64,000 nucleotides of DNA from Photobacterium swingsii (GCF_024346715.1 NZ_AP024852.1:2046001-2110000), one strand, 5' to 3'; numbered from the stretch's first letter, positions 9,570 to 19,328 are shown. Notes: generated by a model from the letters alone, not told the origin. Made by a program: numbers and translations.

Positions 9570-10214
9570 TTACGAACGCAGGTGCTCCGCTTTAACAGCC
9601 ATAGTTAGACCATTACTCAAACGTACACGCACATCGTCCTTATTGATTTCAACGATAGTTGCCGGCATGTTGCCGGTACCCATGTTCACATTTACATCTT
9701 TGCCAACTTTGACTTCGTCAGCGTTTAGAGCACGGGTTGTTTCAACAGGCTTTTTATCTAGCTTAGTCGTTTTTTGCTTAGCGTTCTTTGGTTTAGCTGA
9801 ATTAGTGCGATTTTTTTTCGCTTTAGCTTCACCTTCTTTAGCTGCAGCTGCTTTCGCTACTGCTTGCTCTTTACGACGAGCACGTACTTTTGCTTTGCTT
9901 TCTTCTAGCGCTTTTTGTGCATGGTCAATATGCTCTTGCTCTAGCTCACCGCATGCGTTGCCATCAAGGTCTACGCGGTTTGCGCCAGCTTTTGCACCAT
10001 GAAGGTAACGCCAGGAAGAAGTGTATTGACGAAGTGCTGTACGCAATAATGTTTTGCTTACTTTAGGGTCGTCGCTTAGACGCGCAGCTAGATCTTGAAA
10101 GATACCAATCTTAAGTGGCTTAGCTTCACCTTCAACAGAGAAACATTTTGGGAAACGCTCAGCAATGTATGCAATTACTTCTTTACTGTTCGTTAACTTT
10201 TCAGAGTTTTCCAT
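9570..10214 (-). CDS. proQ: RNA chaperone ProQ
   Basis: Global RNA-binding protein that stabilises structured sRNAs and mRNA 3' ends. The 214 residues hold the FinO/ProQ domain (about 5-120; [43 protein letters not shown]), a lysine/alanine-rich unstructured linker, and a C-terminal Tudor-like domain ([20 protein letters not shown]). A longer reading to 10265 is possible. The ATG at 10214 is chosen because the protein then begins [16 protein letters not shown], in line with E. coli MENQPKLNSSKEVIAY, and AGGA lies a few bases upstream. It is immediately upstream of prc. Confidence 0.95.
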   Translation of the reverse strand: MENSEKLTNSKEVIAYIAERFPKCFSVEGEAKPLKIGIFQDLAARLSDDPKVSKTLLRTALRQYTSSWRYLHGAKAGANRVDLDGNACGELEQEHIDHAQKALEESKAKVRARRKEQAVAKAAAAKEGEAKAKKNRTNSAKPKNAKQKTTKLDKKPVETTRALNADEVKVGKDVNVNMGTGNMPATIVEINKDDVRVRLSNGLTMAVKAEHLRS

Positions 10215-10325
10215 GGATTTTCCTGACATAAAGCGAGACCATCTCGCTGTTAGTGCTTTGTTCAAAAAGAAATAGTTTGCGCTATTATAGTTACCTAGCG
10301 TTGAAAAACCACCGAAAGCATGAAA

Positions 10326-10784
10326 TTAGAGGTGTTTTTGTAGCGCATTAATGAAAGAAACAAGACCCTCTTCATCAAATTGGTCAAATCTTGACAAGCT
10401 TGGACTATCAATATCAAGCACACCGTACAATTCGCCACCAATTCTGAATGGGATCACAATTTCAGAATTACTCGCTGCATCACATGCAATGTGCCCTTCA
10501 AACTGATGCACATCTTCAATTCGCTGAACACTATCTTCCGAAATGGCCGTACCGCACACACCACGTCCAACGGGGATACGCACACAAGCCACTTTACCTT
10601 GGAAAGGACCTAGTACTAACTGCTCGCCTTTTAACAAATAAAAGCCAACCCAATTAATATCCTCTAACTCCATGTTGAGTAACGCACTAATATTAGAGAG
10701 ATTAGCAATAACATCTGGCTCATCTTCGATGATAGCAACAGCTTGTTTTGTTAAGCGATTATAAAACGCGAGTTTATTTTCCAT
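10326..10784 (-). CDS. msrC: Free methionine-(R)-sulfoxide reductase (MsrC/YebR)
   Basis: A GAF-domain enzyme that reduces free L-methionine-(R)-sulfoxide, not the protein-bound form. All 152 residues form one GAF domain. Three cysteines at 67, 77 and 101 keep the 10- and 24-residue spacing of the catalytic and resolving cysteines in the E. coli enzyme. The conserved IPVGRGVCG and GVLDIDSPS stretches are present. It is upstream of proQ on the same strand, as in E. coli (yebR-proQ-prc), and divergent from the ABC exporter. Confidence 0.92.
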   Translation of the reverse strand: MENKLAFYNRLTKQAVAIIEDEPDVIANLSNISALLNMELEDINWVGFYLLKGEQLVLGPFQGKVACVRIPVGRGVCGTAISEDSVQRIEDVHQFEGHIACDAASNSEIVIPFRIGGELYGVLDIDSPSLSRFDQFDEEGLVSFINALQKHL

Positions 10785-10846
10785 GGCTTACTCCTTCTTT
10801 AGCCGCTAGAATGTGAACCTTGTTAATAATAGGAATCATTATCACC

Positions 10847-12700
10847 GTGAAAGATTCTGCAAATCAAATGATTAACTGGTCTTGGCTTTTAAAGCAAGCA
10901 AAACGTCATAGGCCTCGATTAATTGCAGCAAACATTATCGCCATCATTGCCACGCTTGTTAGCGTCCCTATTCCACTGCTTATGCCACTCATGGTGGATG
11001 AAGTTCTTCTGGATAAACCAGCAAGTGGCGTTGCCTTCTTAAACACATTTTTACCTGAATCCCTTCAAGATGCTGCCGCCTACATTGTGTTAGTGCTGTT
11101 CATGGTTATTGTGATGCGCATCATTAGCCAAGCTCTGAACATTCTGCAAAGTCGCCAATTTACCCTAGTTGCAAAAGACGTCACCTACCTGCTTCGCCAG
11201 CGCTTAATTGATAAGCTAGGCCGTATTAGCATGCGTCAGTATGAAGAGCGCGGCAGCGGTGGTATTACTTCGCACCTCATTACAGATATAGAAACCATTG
11301 ACAAATTTGTGGGTGATACACTTAGCCGATTCTTAGTGAGCTTGCTGACAGTCATAGGTACAGCAAGTATCCTACTTTGGTTAAATTGGCAGCTCGGACT
11401 CTTCATCTTGCTGATGAACCCTCTTGTTGTTTACGCGTCTCGCTTAATGGGCAGCCGTGTAAAAAATTTAAAGAAACTCGAAAACCAAGCCTTCGAAAAG
11501 TTCCAGCAGCGTTTAGTCGAAACCCTTGATGGACTTTATCAACTCCGTGCTGCAAACCGTGAAAAAGAGTTTCTGACGCAGCTTAAGTCGAGTGCCAACG
11601 ATATTCGTAGCAATGCCGACAAATACGCATGGCAGTCTGAAGCCGCTGGTCGTGTGTCTTTTCTATTATTCTTGGTCGGGTTTGAACTCTTCCGCGCAGC
11701 AGCCATGTTGATGGTACTTTTCAGTGATTTAAGTATCGGTCAAATGTTCGCAGTATTCGGGTACCTATGGTTTATGCTCAGCCCTGTTCAAGAATTGCTC
11801 GGTATTCAGTTTGCGTGGTATAGCGCTTCAGCTGCGATGCAACGCCTGAATGGCTTGATGACGTTAGAAGAAGAAGTTCGCCCTGTGGCGACAGTAAACC
11901 CATTCACAGACAACAAGTCCCTGTCTATCGACGTTCGCGATGTACGTTTTTCTTATGATGAAGATAAAGAGGTATTACGCGGGCTCAACCTTAGCATCCC
12001 AGCAGGTAAACGCGTTGCTTTAGTTGGTGCTTCAGGTGGCGGTAAATCAACCCTAATCCAACTTTTATTAGGCATTTATCAAAAAGATTCAGGCGATCTA
12101 TTGATCAATGGTGAGCGAATCGAAGATGTCAGCTATGAGGCACTGCGTGAAAAGATGGCCGTTGTTTTACAACAGCCCGTTCTATTTAATGATACGCTAA
12201 GGCATAATCTGACGTTAGGTGCTAACTTTACTGATAATGAGCTATGGCAAGCGCTTGAAATTGCACAGCTAACAGATGTAACCAAACGTCTTACAAATGG
12301 TTTAGACACTGAGATTGGCCGCCAAGGTATACGCCTGTCGGGTGGGCAACGCCAACGCTTAGCGATTGCAAGAATGATATTGGCAAACCCAGATTTTGTT
12401 ATCCTCGATGAGGCAACATCTGCATTAGATACAGCCACCGAAGCGGCACTGCATACGGCACTAAACCAATTCTTGCGTGATAGAACCACGCTTATCGTTG
12501 CACACCGTTTATCTGCGGTTAAGCAAGCCGATATAATCTATGTACTTGAAGACGGTAAATTAAGCCAAGCAGGTACACATGAAGAATTGGTACAAAAAGA
12601 AGGTTTATATCAAACCTTGTATGGCACAATCCAGTCATCGGATCAGAGTAAGAATGAAGATAATCCGGCCCTCACTATAGCCAGCGTTAACGTAAAATAA
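10847..12700 (+). CDS. ABC exporter, fused permease-ATPase (MsbA/MdlB-like)
   Basis: A half-transporter of about 617 residues expected to dimerise in the inner membrane. The N-terminal half is a six-helix type I exporter domain (first helix about 30-50). The C-terminal half is an ATPase with Walker A GASGGGKST, signature LSGGQRQRLAIARMIL, Walker B FVILDEATSALD and a switch histidine in IVAHRLS. The substrate cannot be told from sequence; lipid, peptide or drug are all possible. The start is uncertain: GTG at 10847 (AGGA 11 bases upstream) or ATG at 10868. It sits between msrC and letA, which are neighbours in E. coli, so it appears to be an addition to this conserved block. Confidence 0.88.
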   Translation: MKDSANQMINWSWLLKQAKRHRPRLIAANIIAIIATLVSVPIPLLMPLMVDEVLLDKPASGVAFLNTFLPESLQDAAAYIVLVLFMVIVMRIISQALNILQSRQFTLVAKDVTYLLRQRLIDKLGRISMRQYEERGSGGITSHLITDIETIDKFVGDTLSRFLVSLLTVIGTASILLWLNWQLGLFILLMNPLVVYASRLMGSRVKNLKKLENQAFEKFQQRLVETLDGLYQLRAANREKEFLTQLKSSANDIRSNADKYAWQSEAAGRVSFLLFLVGFELFRAAAMLMVLFSDLSIGQMFAVFGYLWFMLSPVQELLGIQFAWYSASAAMQRLNGLMTLEEEVRPVATVNPFTDNKSLSIDVRDVRFSYDEDKEVLRGLNLSIPAGKRVALVGASGGGKSTLIQLLLGIYQKDSGDLLINGERIEDVSYEALREKMAVVLQQPVLFNDTLRHNLTLGANFTDNELWQALEIAQLTDVTKRLTNGLDTEIGRQGIRLSGGQRQRLAIARMILANPDFVILDEATSALDTATEAALHTALNQFLRDRTTLIVAHRLSAVKQADIIYVLEDGKLSQAGTHEELVQKEGLYQTLYGTIQSSDQSKNEDNPALTIASVNVK

Positions 12701-12715
12701 TATAGTGTTCGTTTA

Positions 12716-12737
12716 AACCGCTGCTTATGCAGCGGTT
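12716..12737 (+). terminator. GC-rich hairpin after the ABC exporter
   Basis: A 9-bp perfect stem (AACCGCTGC / GCAGCGGTT) with loop TTAT lies 16 bp past the exporter stop. There is no U-tract, so termination would be weak. It abuts the dispersed repeat that follows. Confidence 0.5.
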
Positions 12738-12903
12738 ATACCAATCTAGATAAGACAAGTGCTCAGTTAATCGTGTAAGGAATGATACTGAAAGCGAAGG
12801 GTAGATTATCGTTAGCAAGCGACTCTAAGAACGGTGTCTATCCAAGCAATCCAGTAATTTTTGCCGGCATGAAAGCATAATGACTTATTTGGGTTGGTAT
12901 TAT
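12736..12903. repeat. Dispersed ~167-bp repeat, copy 1 (MITE-like)
   Basis: Begins TTATACCAATCTAGATAAG and ends with the inverted form around TTGGTATTATT. A second member of the same length lies at 58038-58203 and shares the ends and two internal anchors, ACTGAAA (offset about 50) and GTAGATT (offset about 64). No ORF lies inside. It occupies the spacer between the exporter and letA. Confidence 0.65.
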
Positions 12904-12936
12904 TGTATTTAAGAGACTTAAAGGATTAACCAACCC

Positions 12937-14130
12937 ATGTCGACGGCTCGCCTGTGTCCAGGCTGTGACTTGCCAGTGATGCCTAACGTCGCCCTTCGTG
13001 GTCAGAGCGCTTACTGCCCTCGCTGCAATACGCGCTTATATAGAGGCGGCTTTACCCGATTTACGGGTGAGTTTGCGATAGCATTAGCATGTTTAATCCT
13101 TTTTCTACCCGCGCATATTTACCCAATGATCACTATTCGATTATTTGGTCAAATGATCCCTGCAACTTTGCCTGCGGGTACCTTTACCCTCGCGCCAGAG
13201 TTTCCAGCCGTTGCATTTTTAATCTTCTTTTGTAGCACAGTGGCACCACTGTTGGTCAGCCTTGCAGTGATGACGGCTCAAATAGGTTTAAAGCTTCAAC
13301 ACTTTAAACTGTTTAAATCCTCCATGTGGATCATTCAGCACTTAAAACATTGGGCCATGTATGAAGTCTTTCTTGTTAGCCTTGGTATCTCTTGTTTTAA
13401 AGTTCAAGATTATGCTGATATCTACATAGGCCCAGGCTTAATCAGCTTAGTGATTCTTCAAATCCTAATGCTGTTATTACTCACTCGTATTAGTCCAACT
13501 CGTTACTGGGAAGCGTGGCAACCTGAAACAACACACCATGCAGATGAACTCGTGCATCATTGCCATTCATGTCATCTAAGCCAAGGGGCTAACAGCCATT
13601 GCACGCGTTGCCATAGTCGGCTGCACTCTCGCCTACCCCATTCAATTCAAAAAACGTGGGCGTATTTAATTTCAGCGACGATTTTCATTTTCCCTGCGAA
13701 CTTATTCGCTATCTCGATCTTTTTAAATAATGGTAAACGTGCCGAAGATACTATCTTTTCAGGTGTTGCTCACCTTGTAAAAACAGGTATGCCTGGTATT
13801 GCTGCCATTATATTTATTGCAAGTATTGTCGTGCCTGTCGCCAAAATATTAGGGCTGGCTTATATCTTATTATGTATTCAGTTTAAACGTCGTATTCACC
13901 ATCGATTTCGGATGCGCCTCTTTAGGATCATTCAATGGATAGGTAAATGGTCAATGATGGATTTATTCGTTATTTCTATCATGGTGACCTTGATCGACCG
14001 TGGACAAATACTTGATTTCACACCTGGTCCCGGTGCTGTATCGTTCGGGATTGTGGTTGTGCTTACTATGTTTGCAGCAGAAAGTTTAGATTCGCGCTTA
14101 ATATGGGATAACTATGAACAACGGAAATAA
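12937..14130 (+). CDS. letA: Inner-membrane lipid-transport protein LetA (YebS, PqiA family)
   Basis: A 397-residue polytopic membrane protein that partners the MCE tunnel LetB to move lipids between the inner and outer membranes. Two PqiA-type modules are visible. Each begins with a zinc-ribbon cysteine set (CPGC...CPRC at 7-30; CHSC...CTRC at about 206-225) and is followed by about four membrane helices (for example IALACLILFLPAHIYPM; TWAYLISATIFIFPANLFAIS). The repeated FPAN/LPAH signatures are family hallmarks. It overlaps letB by 17 bp, so the two are translationally coupled. It is slightly shorter than the E. coli protein. Confidence 0.92.
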   Translation: MSTARLCPGCDLPVMPNVALRGQSAYCPRCNTRLYRGGFTRFTGEFAIALACLILFLPAHIYPMITIRLFGQMIPATLPAGTFTLAPEFPAVAFLIFFCSTVAPLLVSLAVMTAQIGLKLQHFKLFKSSMWIIQHLKHWAMYEVFLVSLGISCFKVQDYADIYIGPGLISLVILQILMLLLLTRISPTRYWEAWQPETTHHADELVHHCHSCHLSQGANSHCTRCHSRLHSRLPHSIQKTWAYLISATIFIFPANLFAISIFLNNGKRAEDTIFSGVAHLVKTGMPGIAAIIFIASIVVPVAKILGLAYILLCIQFKRRIHHRFRMRLFRIIQWIGKWSMMDLFVISIMVTLIDRGQILDFTPGPGAVSFGIVVVLTMFAAESLDSRLIWDNYEQRK

Positions 14131-16738
14131 CAATCAACCAGAACCTGTGGATATTCGCCGCGATCGGTCTATATCCCCACTTTGGTTACTTCCTATTTTA
14201 GCTTTTGCTCTCGCAGGATGGCTGGTATTTAAAGCCGTTAATGATGCAGGCCAACGTATTCAAATTCATTTTAACGATGCTGCGGGTCTCATTGCAGGCC
14301 GCACAACTATCCGTTATCAAGGACTTGAAGTGGGTATCGTGCGTGATGTAACGCTCTCAGATGATCTTGAAAGCATCTATGTAGAAGCTGACATTTACCC
14401 TGAAGCTGTGCAAACACTAAACACAGGCACGCGTTTTTGGTTAGTTAAACCCAAAGCCTCTATCACAGGCATTTCAGGGCTAGATGCCTTGGTGTCGGGT
14501 AACTATATCGCGCTACAACCAGGTGAAGGTGAAGCAACACAAAGCTTTACTGCACTGGATAGCCAACCCTCAGACACCCCTATTGGTGCAGGTTTATCTA
14601 TCCAACTACGAGCACCTGATTTAGGCTCAATCAGCATAGGTTCGCAGGTTTTCTATAAAAAGATCCCTGTCGGTGAAGTGTATAACTACACCCTAAGCAA
14701 CAATAATAAGCGCGTATTAATTGATGTGTTGATCCAACCACAGTATGCCGATCTGGTGACCAATAAAAGCCGTTTTTGGAACGTCAGCGGCATGAGCGCC
14801 AATATCAACTTTAATGGCGTTGATGTGCAATTCGAAAGCCTTTCAGCCATGATTGCAGGGGCTATCGCGTTTGACTCGCCAGATGAAGGCCGAGCCATTG
14901 AAGATAACCACCTTTTCCGTTTATACCCAGACCTCAACACTGCAGGTCGTGGTATCGCCATCAAAGTAGAACTGCCTGAAAACAGTAATATCAACGCAAG
15001 TGGCGCCCCCATTGTTTATCGCGGCCTGCAAATTGGTCAGATTTCAGATGTGAAGTTAGATGAAGCGCGCAGTAAAGTCATTGCACACGCGGCCATCGAA
15101 CCTAGCATGAGCGATCTGCTAAATAGTGGTTCGAGCATTTTGCTTGAAGAAGCTGAAGTCTCGCTCACTGGCGTTAAAAACATTGGTAATTTAATCCGTG
15201 GCAACTTCCTCACCCTTATCCCTGGTGAAGGCGAGCCGAGTCGTTTATTTACCGCTATTACCAAAGACGAACTGCAAGAAAAGCAACATGGCGTGGCCAC
15301 GTTCGACTTATACGCCGACAGTAGTCATGGCATCAAGCGTGGTACAAAGATTCTGCACCGAGGCATTGCTGTGGGTCGCGTGACCCATGTAAGACTAGAT
15401 AAAAACAAAGTCCGTTTTAGCGTCATTATTAACGCTGAATACACCTCACTCATTGGCTCTGCGAGTCGCTTCTATATCGATGGTGGCATTAAAGCAAACC
15501 TAAGCAGCAAAGGGCTCGATGTTAGCTTACCGCCAGCAGAACAACTTATCAGCAACGGTATTAGTTTCACCAGTGGTGGTAGCAAGAAAATAGCCAAGAG
15601 CTACCCTCTTTACCAAAGTGAGCGCTTAGCCACTCTAGCAGCAGAAACAGCAAAGGGGTTTGCTCGATTTACATTAGTCGCTGATGAGTTGCCACCTGTG
15701 TCTGAAGGTAGTCCCGTGCTCTACCGCAACATGCAAGTAGGTGAAGTTACAAGCTACGCACTAACGGCATCAGGTGTTACCTTGTCGCTAAATATTGAAA
15801 ACAAATACCGCCATTTAGTGACGCAAAAAACGGTTTTCTGGAATCGTTCTGGTGTCGAAGTGGAAGCAGGATTAAGCGGTGTTAAAATCACGGCCTCCCC
15901 TGTGGCGACGTTAATTAAAGGCGGTGTTGCTTTTGATGATATTGACGGTGTGAGCAACAAGCAAAATGGCCGTTTCAAGCTTTATTCAAGTTTGAAAGAT
16001 GCACGTAATTTTGGTCAAGAAATCCAATTAACTGCCAGTGACGCACGAGCGCTTGCTGTCGGGACTGAAATTCGTTATCAGGGTATCGCGATTGGTAAGA
16101 TCACAGCCATTACTCCGAACTTTGACAAAGGCAACGTGAACATCAGCGCTCGTCTCTTCCCTCAGTTTGCCGATGTTATTGCTCGTGCTGGTAGCTATTT
16201 CTGGATCGTAAAACCTAAGCTCAGCCTAACTGAAACCAAGAACCTTGATAGCCTATTAAGCTCTTATATTTCAGTGACACCTGGCAAGGGGATTAAGCAG
16301 CAGACGTTTAAACTGGGCAGCGCTGAATTATTAGATTCAGGACTAACTGTTGTACTTGAAAGCGAAAAGCGTAATTCCATCAGTGAAGGCACACCGCTGC
16401 TTTATCGCGATATTCAAGTTGGCCAAGTGGTAAAAGTGAGCCTAGGTGACTTAGCCGATCGTGTCATGATTGAAGCACAGATAGAGCAAGAATATCGCCA
16501 CTTAGTCCGTAAAGACAGCGTGTTCTGGAATGTATCAGGGGTTGACGTATCCATTGGCATCACGGGTGCAACGATCAATAGCGGCACAGTTGATAGTTTG
16601 ATTCGTGGCGGTATTGCTTTCGCAACGCCAGAAGCTCACCCGCTGGCACCAATTGCTAAAGCTGACTCACACTTCCTACTACACAAACAAGCGAAATCTG
16701 AATGGAAAGATTGGCGTACCGCTATCCCTCGCGATTAA
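14114..16738 (+). CDS. letB: MCE-domain lipid tunnel protein LetB (YebT)
   Basis: An 874-residue, single-pass inner-membrane protein whose periplasmic part stacks into a long hexameric tunnel for phospholipids. One N-terminal helix (about 21-38) is followed by seven MCE repeats. Each can be recognised by its opening motif of the type G-x-x-I-x-Y-R-G-x-x-V-G-x-V (starting near residues 55, 172, 290, 410, 530, 645 and 765). Seven repeats and the total length match E. coli LetB. The start lies inside letA. A terminator follows at 16767, so letA-letB form a two-gene operon. Confidence 0.94.
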   Translation: MNNGNNNQPEPVDIRRDRSISPLWLLPILAFALAGWLVFKAVNDAGQRIQIHFNDAAGLIAGRTTIRYQGLEVGIVRDVTLSDDLESIYVEADIYPEAVQTLNTGTRFWLVKPKASITGISGLDALVSGNYIALQPGEGEATQSFTALDSQPSDTPIGAGLSIQLRAPDLGSISIGSQVFYKKIPVGEVYNYTLSNNNKRVLIDVLIQPQYADLVTNKSRFWNVSGMSANINFNGVDVQFESLSAMIAGAIAFDSPDEGRAIEDNHLFRLYPDLNTAGRGIAIKVELPENSNINASGAPIVYRGLQIGQISDVKLDEARSKVIAHAAIEPSMSDLLNSGSSILLEEAEVSLTGVKNIGNLIRGNFLTLIPGEGEPSRLFTAITKDELQEKQHGVATFDLYADSSHGIKRGTKILHRGIAVGRVTHVRLDKNKVRFSVIINAEYTSLIGSASRFYIDGGIKANLSSKGLDVSLPPAEQLISNGISFTSGGSKKIAKSYPLYQSERLATLAAETAKGFARFTLVADELPPVSEGSPVLYRNMQVGEVTSYALTASGVTLSLNIENKYRHLVTQKTVFWNRSGVEVEAGLSGVKITASPVATLIKGGVAFDDIDGVSNKQNGRFKLYSSLKDARNFGQEIQLTASDARALAVGTEIRYQGIAIGKITAITPNFDKGNVNISARLFPQFADVIARAGSYFWIVKPKLSLTETKNLDSLLSSYISVTPGKGIKQQTFKLGSAELLDSGLTVVLESEKRNSISEGTPLLYRDIQVGQVVKVSLGDLADRVMIEAQIEQEYRHLVRKDSVFWNVSGVDVSIGITGATINSGTVDSLIRGGIAFATPEAHPLAPIAKADSHFLLHKQAKSEWKDWRTAIPRD

Positions 16739-16766
16739 GCGCTTGTTAATAACGCATAACCATAAG

Positions 16767-16792
16767 AAGGAGCATTTCGATGCTCCTTTTTC
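16767..16792 (+). terminator. Terminator of letA-letB
   Basis: A 9-bp stem (AAGGAGCAT / ATGCTCCTT) with a stable TTCG tetraloop is followed by a short T-run, 28 bp past the letB stop. Confidence 0.85.
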
Positions 16793-16897
16793 ATACCTTT
16801 GGCGTTTTTACACCAAACAGCCTGTTGCTGTAGATCGCTTAACTTCGTGATTTGATATACACTCTCGCCCATCAATGCCTGTTATCGAGATACTCCC

Positions 16898-18328
16898 TTG
16901 CATTCTAAAATCTATATCCCTGAAGACTTCATCGAACTTATTCGTCAAACCATGCCAGAAAACCTCAATATGGATGATTTTCTTGCCTGCTGTAAGACCC
17001 CACTTCGACGTAGTATTCGTGTTAATACCTTAAAAATCAGTGTGGAAGACTTCTTAGCCCGTGTTGCGGACAAAGATTGGACATTAACCCCTGTTCCTTG
17101 GTGCGACACGGGATTTTGGATTGAGCGAGAAGATGAAGACACGGTTTCGCTAGGCAATACTGCGGAACACTTAGCGGGGCTTTTTTACATTCAAGAAGCC
17201 AGCTCTATGATGCCAGTGACAGCATTATTAAAAGATAACGAACAGTTGGATTGCGTGTTAGATATGGCATCTGCACCGGGTTCAAAAACGACTCAAATTG
17301 CTTGTGCAATGCAAAACAAAGGTGCATTAGTCGCCAATGAGTTAGCTGCAAGCCGTATCAAAGTGCTGCACTCAAACCTTCAACGTTGCGGTGTGTATAA
17401 CGCCTCGTTGACCCACTTTGATGGCTGCGTTTTTGGTGGCTGGGCACCAGAAGCGTTTGATTCTATTTTGCTCGATGCGCCTTGTTCTGGTGAAGGTGCA
17501 ATTCGTAAAGACGAAGATGCAATGGCAAACTGGTCATTGGCCTCGATTGAAGACATCGCTGAAGTGCAACGCAATCTAATTGTCAGTGCTTTCCAAGCCC
17601 TTAAACCGGGCGGTGTCATGGTGTACTCCACTTGTACTCTGAACCAAACTGAGAACCAGCAAGTATGCTACTTCTTAAAAGAGACCTTTGGTGATGCCGT
17701 TGAGTTTGAACCCCTGAATGAGCTTTTTGAAGGTGCTGCTCAGTCAATTACAGAAGAAGGCTTCTTACATGTTTACCCACAAATCTTTGATAGCGAAGGC
17801 TTCTTTGTGGCACGCATCCGAAAATTGGCATCAGTAGAGTCACCCGTTGTCAAAAAGCGCATGGGAAAATTCCCCTTCTCTATCCTTACTGAAAAAGACA
17901 AGCAAGATGTAAGCACTAGCCTCAAAGCAACACTGGACATTACCCTGCCGCACGAAAGTGATGTTTGGGTGCGTGATAAAGAATTGTGGTTGTTCCCTAA
18001 AAACCTAAAACCCTTACTGACTGAAATTCGTTTCCAGCGCATGGGGATTAAGTTGGCAGAACAACATAAGAAAGGCTACCGCTGGCAACATGAAGCGATT
18101 ATGGCGCTAGCATCAGGCCAAGAAAGTGTGTCAGTCGATCTATCAGCTGAGCAAGCTAAAGAATGGTTTATGGGGCGTGATATTCGCCCAGAAGACCTTT
18201 CTGGCAAAGGCGAAGTCATTGTGAACTATCGAGATTACCCAATCGGCATCGGCAAATGGGTCGGCAACCGTATTAAAAACGGGTTGCCACGAGAAATGGT
18301 TCGAGATACCAATTTATTCGATATCTAA
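16898..18328 (+). CDS. rsmF: 16S rRNA m5C1407 methyltransferase RsmF (YebU)
   Basis: Methylates C1407 of 16S rRNA using S-adenosylmethionine. The 476 residues cover an N-terminal RNA-binding part (LRRSIRVNTLKIS), a Rossmann methyltransferase core (DMASAPGSKTTQIA, SAM loop), the DAPCSGEG motif and the YSTCTLNQTENQ motif with the catalytic cysteine, and a C-terminal PUA-like domain (HKKGYRWQHEAIMALAS). The start is a TTG at 16898, chosen because the protein then aligns from its first residues with the E. coli enzyme; no better ATG exists before the conserved region. The order letA-letB-rsmF is as in E. coli. Confidence 0.95.
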   Translation: MHSKIYIPEDFIELIRQTMPENLNMDDFLACCKTPLRRSIRVNTLKISVEDFLARVADKDWTLTPVPWCDTGFWIEREDEDTVSLGNTAEHLAGLFYIQEASSMMPVTALLKDNEQLDCVLDMASAPGSKTTQIACAMQNKGALVANELAASRIKVLHSNLQRCGVYNASLTHFDGCVFGGWAPEAFDSILLDAPCSGEGAIRKDEDAMANWSLASIEDIAEVQRNLIVSAFQALKPGGVMVYSTCTLNQTENQQVCYFLKETFGDAVEFEPLNELFEGAAQSITEEGFLHVYPQIFDSEGFFVARIRKLASVESPVVKKRMGKFPFSILTEKDKQDVSTSLKATLDITLPHESDVWVRDKELWLFPKNLKPLLTEIRFQRMGIKLAEQHKKGYRWQHEAIMALASGQESVSVDLSAEQAKEWFMGRDIRPEDLSGKGEVIVNYRDYPIGIGKWVGNRIKNGLPREMVRDTNLFDI

Positions 18329-18439
18329 TCGACTGTATTTAGGTTGATTCCAATTCTCATTGCTAAAACTGGTAAATTGTACTGCGTGAACTAACATTGA
18401 TAGTGTAATTGATCTCCATTTACTAACCAGTTAGCGCAA

Positions 18440-18455
18440 GGCTCTCACGAGAGCC
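18440..18455 (+). repeat. Short hairpin before the rsmF terminator
   Basis: GGCTCT / AGAGCC with loop CACG, without a U-tract, ten bases upstream of the main terminator. Confidence 0.4.
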
Positions 18456-18464
18456 ATTCCCCTA

Positions 18465-18497
18465 AGCCCGAGACAGGAGTCGTTTCGGGCTATTTTT
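18465..18497 (+). terminator. Terminator after rsmF
   Basis: The stem AGCCCGA / TCGGGCT, extended inside by GAC / GTC, is followed by ATTTTTT. Confidence 0.85.
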
Positions 18498-18664
18498 TGT
18501 CTATTTTCCACCACCTAGCCGCAACAACACCAAAACTTACCGTCATATTTCGTCGTTCATTCGATTTTTTCGAACAAGTTGACCAAGCTTTTACGCTGTT
18601 TCTCTCTCAGCAAAAAAACTATATTAATGCCAACGCAAAAAAGCATTTAATGTAGGAAAAAATA

Positions 18665-19258
18665 ATGGCTAATGTTCTCGTTCTTAAATCAAGCATCCTT
18701 GGTGGCTATTCACAGTCAAACGCATTAATCGACCATTTATTAACGAACTGGGAAGGTCAAACACAATCAATTATTGAACGTGATTTAGCCGCTAACCCAG
18801 TGCCAATGTTGGATGCAGATGTCGCGAATGCACTTCGAGGCGGTGATAGCCTTAGCGAAAAACAACAAGCTGCACTGGCGATGTCAGATCAGTTAATTGA
18901 AGAGCTACAAATCAGTGACACTATCATTATTGCAGCACCAATGTATAACTTCACGATTCCCACTCAGCTTAAAAACTGGTTCGATTTAGTTGCACGTGCG
19001 GGCGTCACCTTCTCTTACACAGAGCAAGGTCCTGTTGGATTGTTGAAAGACAAAAAAGTGATTGTAGTAACAACTCGCGGTGGCATTCACAAAGGCGCAG
19101 CATCAGACACACTTGTCCCATACCTAACAAATATTCTAGGCTTTGTTGGTTTAGACAATGTTGAGTTTGTTTATGGGGAAGCGCTTGCGATGGGTGAGGA
19201 ATTAGCATCGCAGTCCATCACTGACGCGAAAAGCACACTATCTCAGCTCACAGCTTAG
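18665..19258 (+). CDS. azoR: FMN-dependent NADH:quinone/azo reductase AzoR
   Basis: A 197-residue flavodoxin-like dimeric flavoenzyme that reduces quinones and azo compounds with NADH, thought to protect against thiol and quinone stress. Family features are the N-terminal FMN phosphate loop (SSILGGYSQSNAL), the APMYNFTIPTQLKNWFD stretch that lines FMN, and TTRGGIHK. Length agrees with the E. coli enzyme (about 200). TAGGAAAAAATA precedes the ATG. It is monocistronic, with terminators on both sides. Confidence 0.93.
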   Translation: MANVLVLKSSILGGYSQSNALIDHLLTNWEGQTQSIIERDLAANPVPMLDADVANALRGGDSLSEKQQAALAMSDQLIEELQISDTIIIAAPMYNFTIPTQLKNWFDLVARAGVTFSYTEQGPVGLLKDKKVIVVTTRGGIHKGAASDTLVPYLTNILGFVGLDNVEFVYGEALAMGEELASQSITDAKSTLSQLTA

Positions 19259-19297
19259 CTTTCGATTCAGTTCGGCAGTACAAGCGAATAACGAGAA

Positions 19298-19328
19298 ACA
19301 AAAAACGAGGCCTTAAGCCTCGTTTTTT
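19298..19328. terminator. Bidirectional terminator between azoR and yajD
   Basis: A long stem AAAAAACGAGGC / GCCTCGTTTTTT gives a U-tract on both strands between two convergent genes. Confidence 0.9.

Noticed and set aside
9643..10002. 119-aa reading opposite proQ
   Set aside because: An antisense shadow of the alanine/lysine-rich proQ linker; its low-complexity serine/alanine/phenylalanine composition is explained by that.
18665..19258. NAD(P)H dehydrogenase (quinone) of the WrbA or MdaB class
   Set aside because: FMN loop and the APMYNF-TTRGG motifs fit AzoR better.
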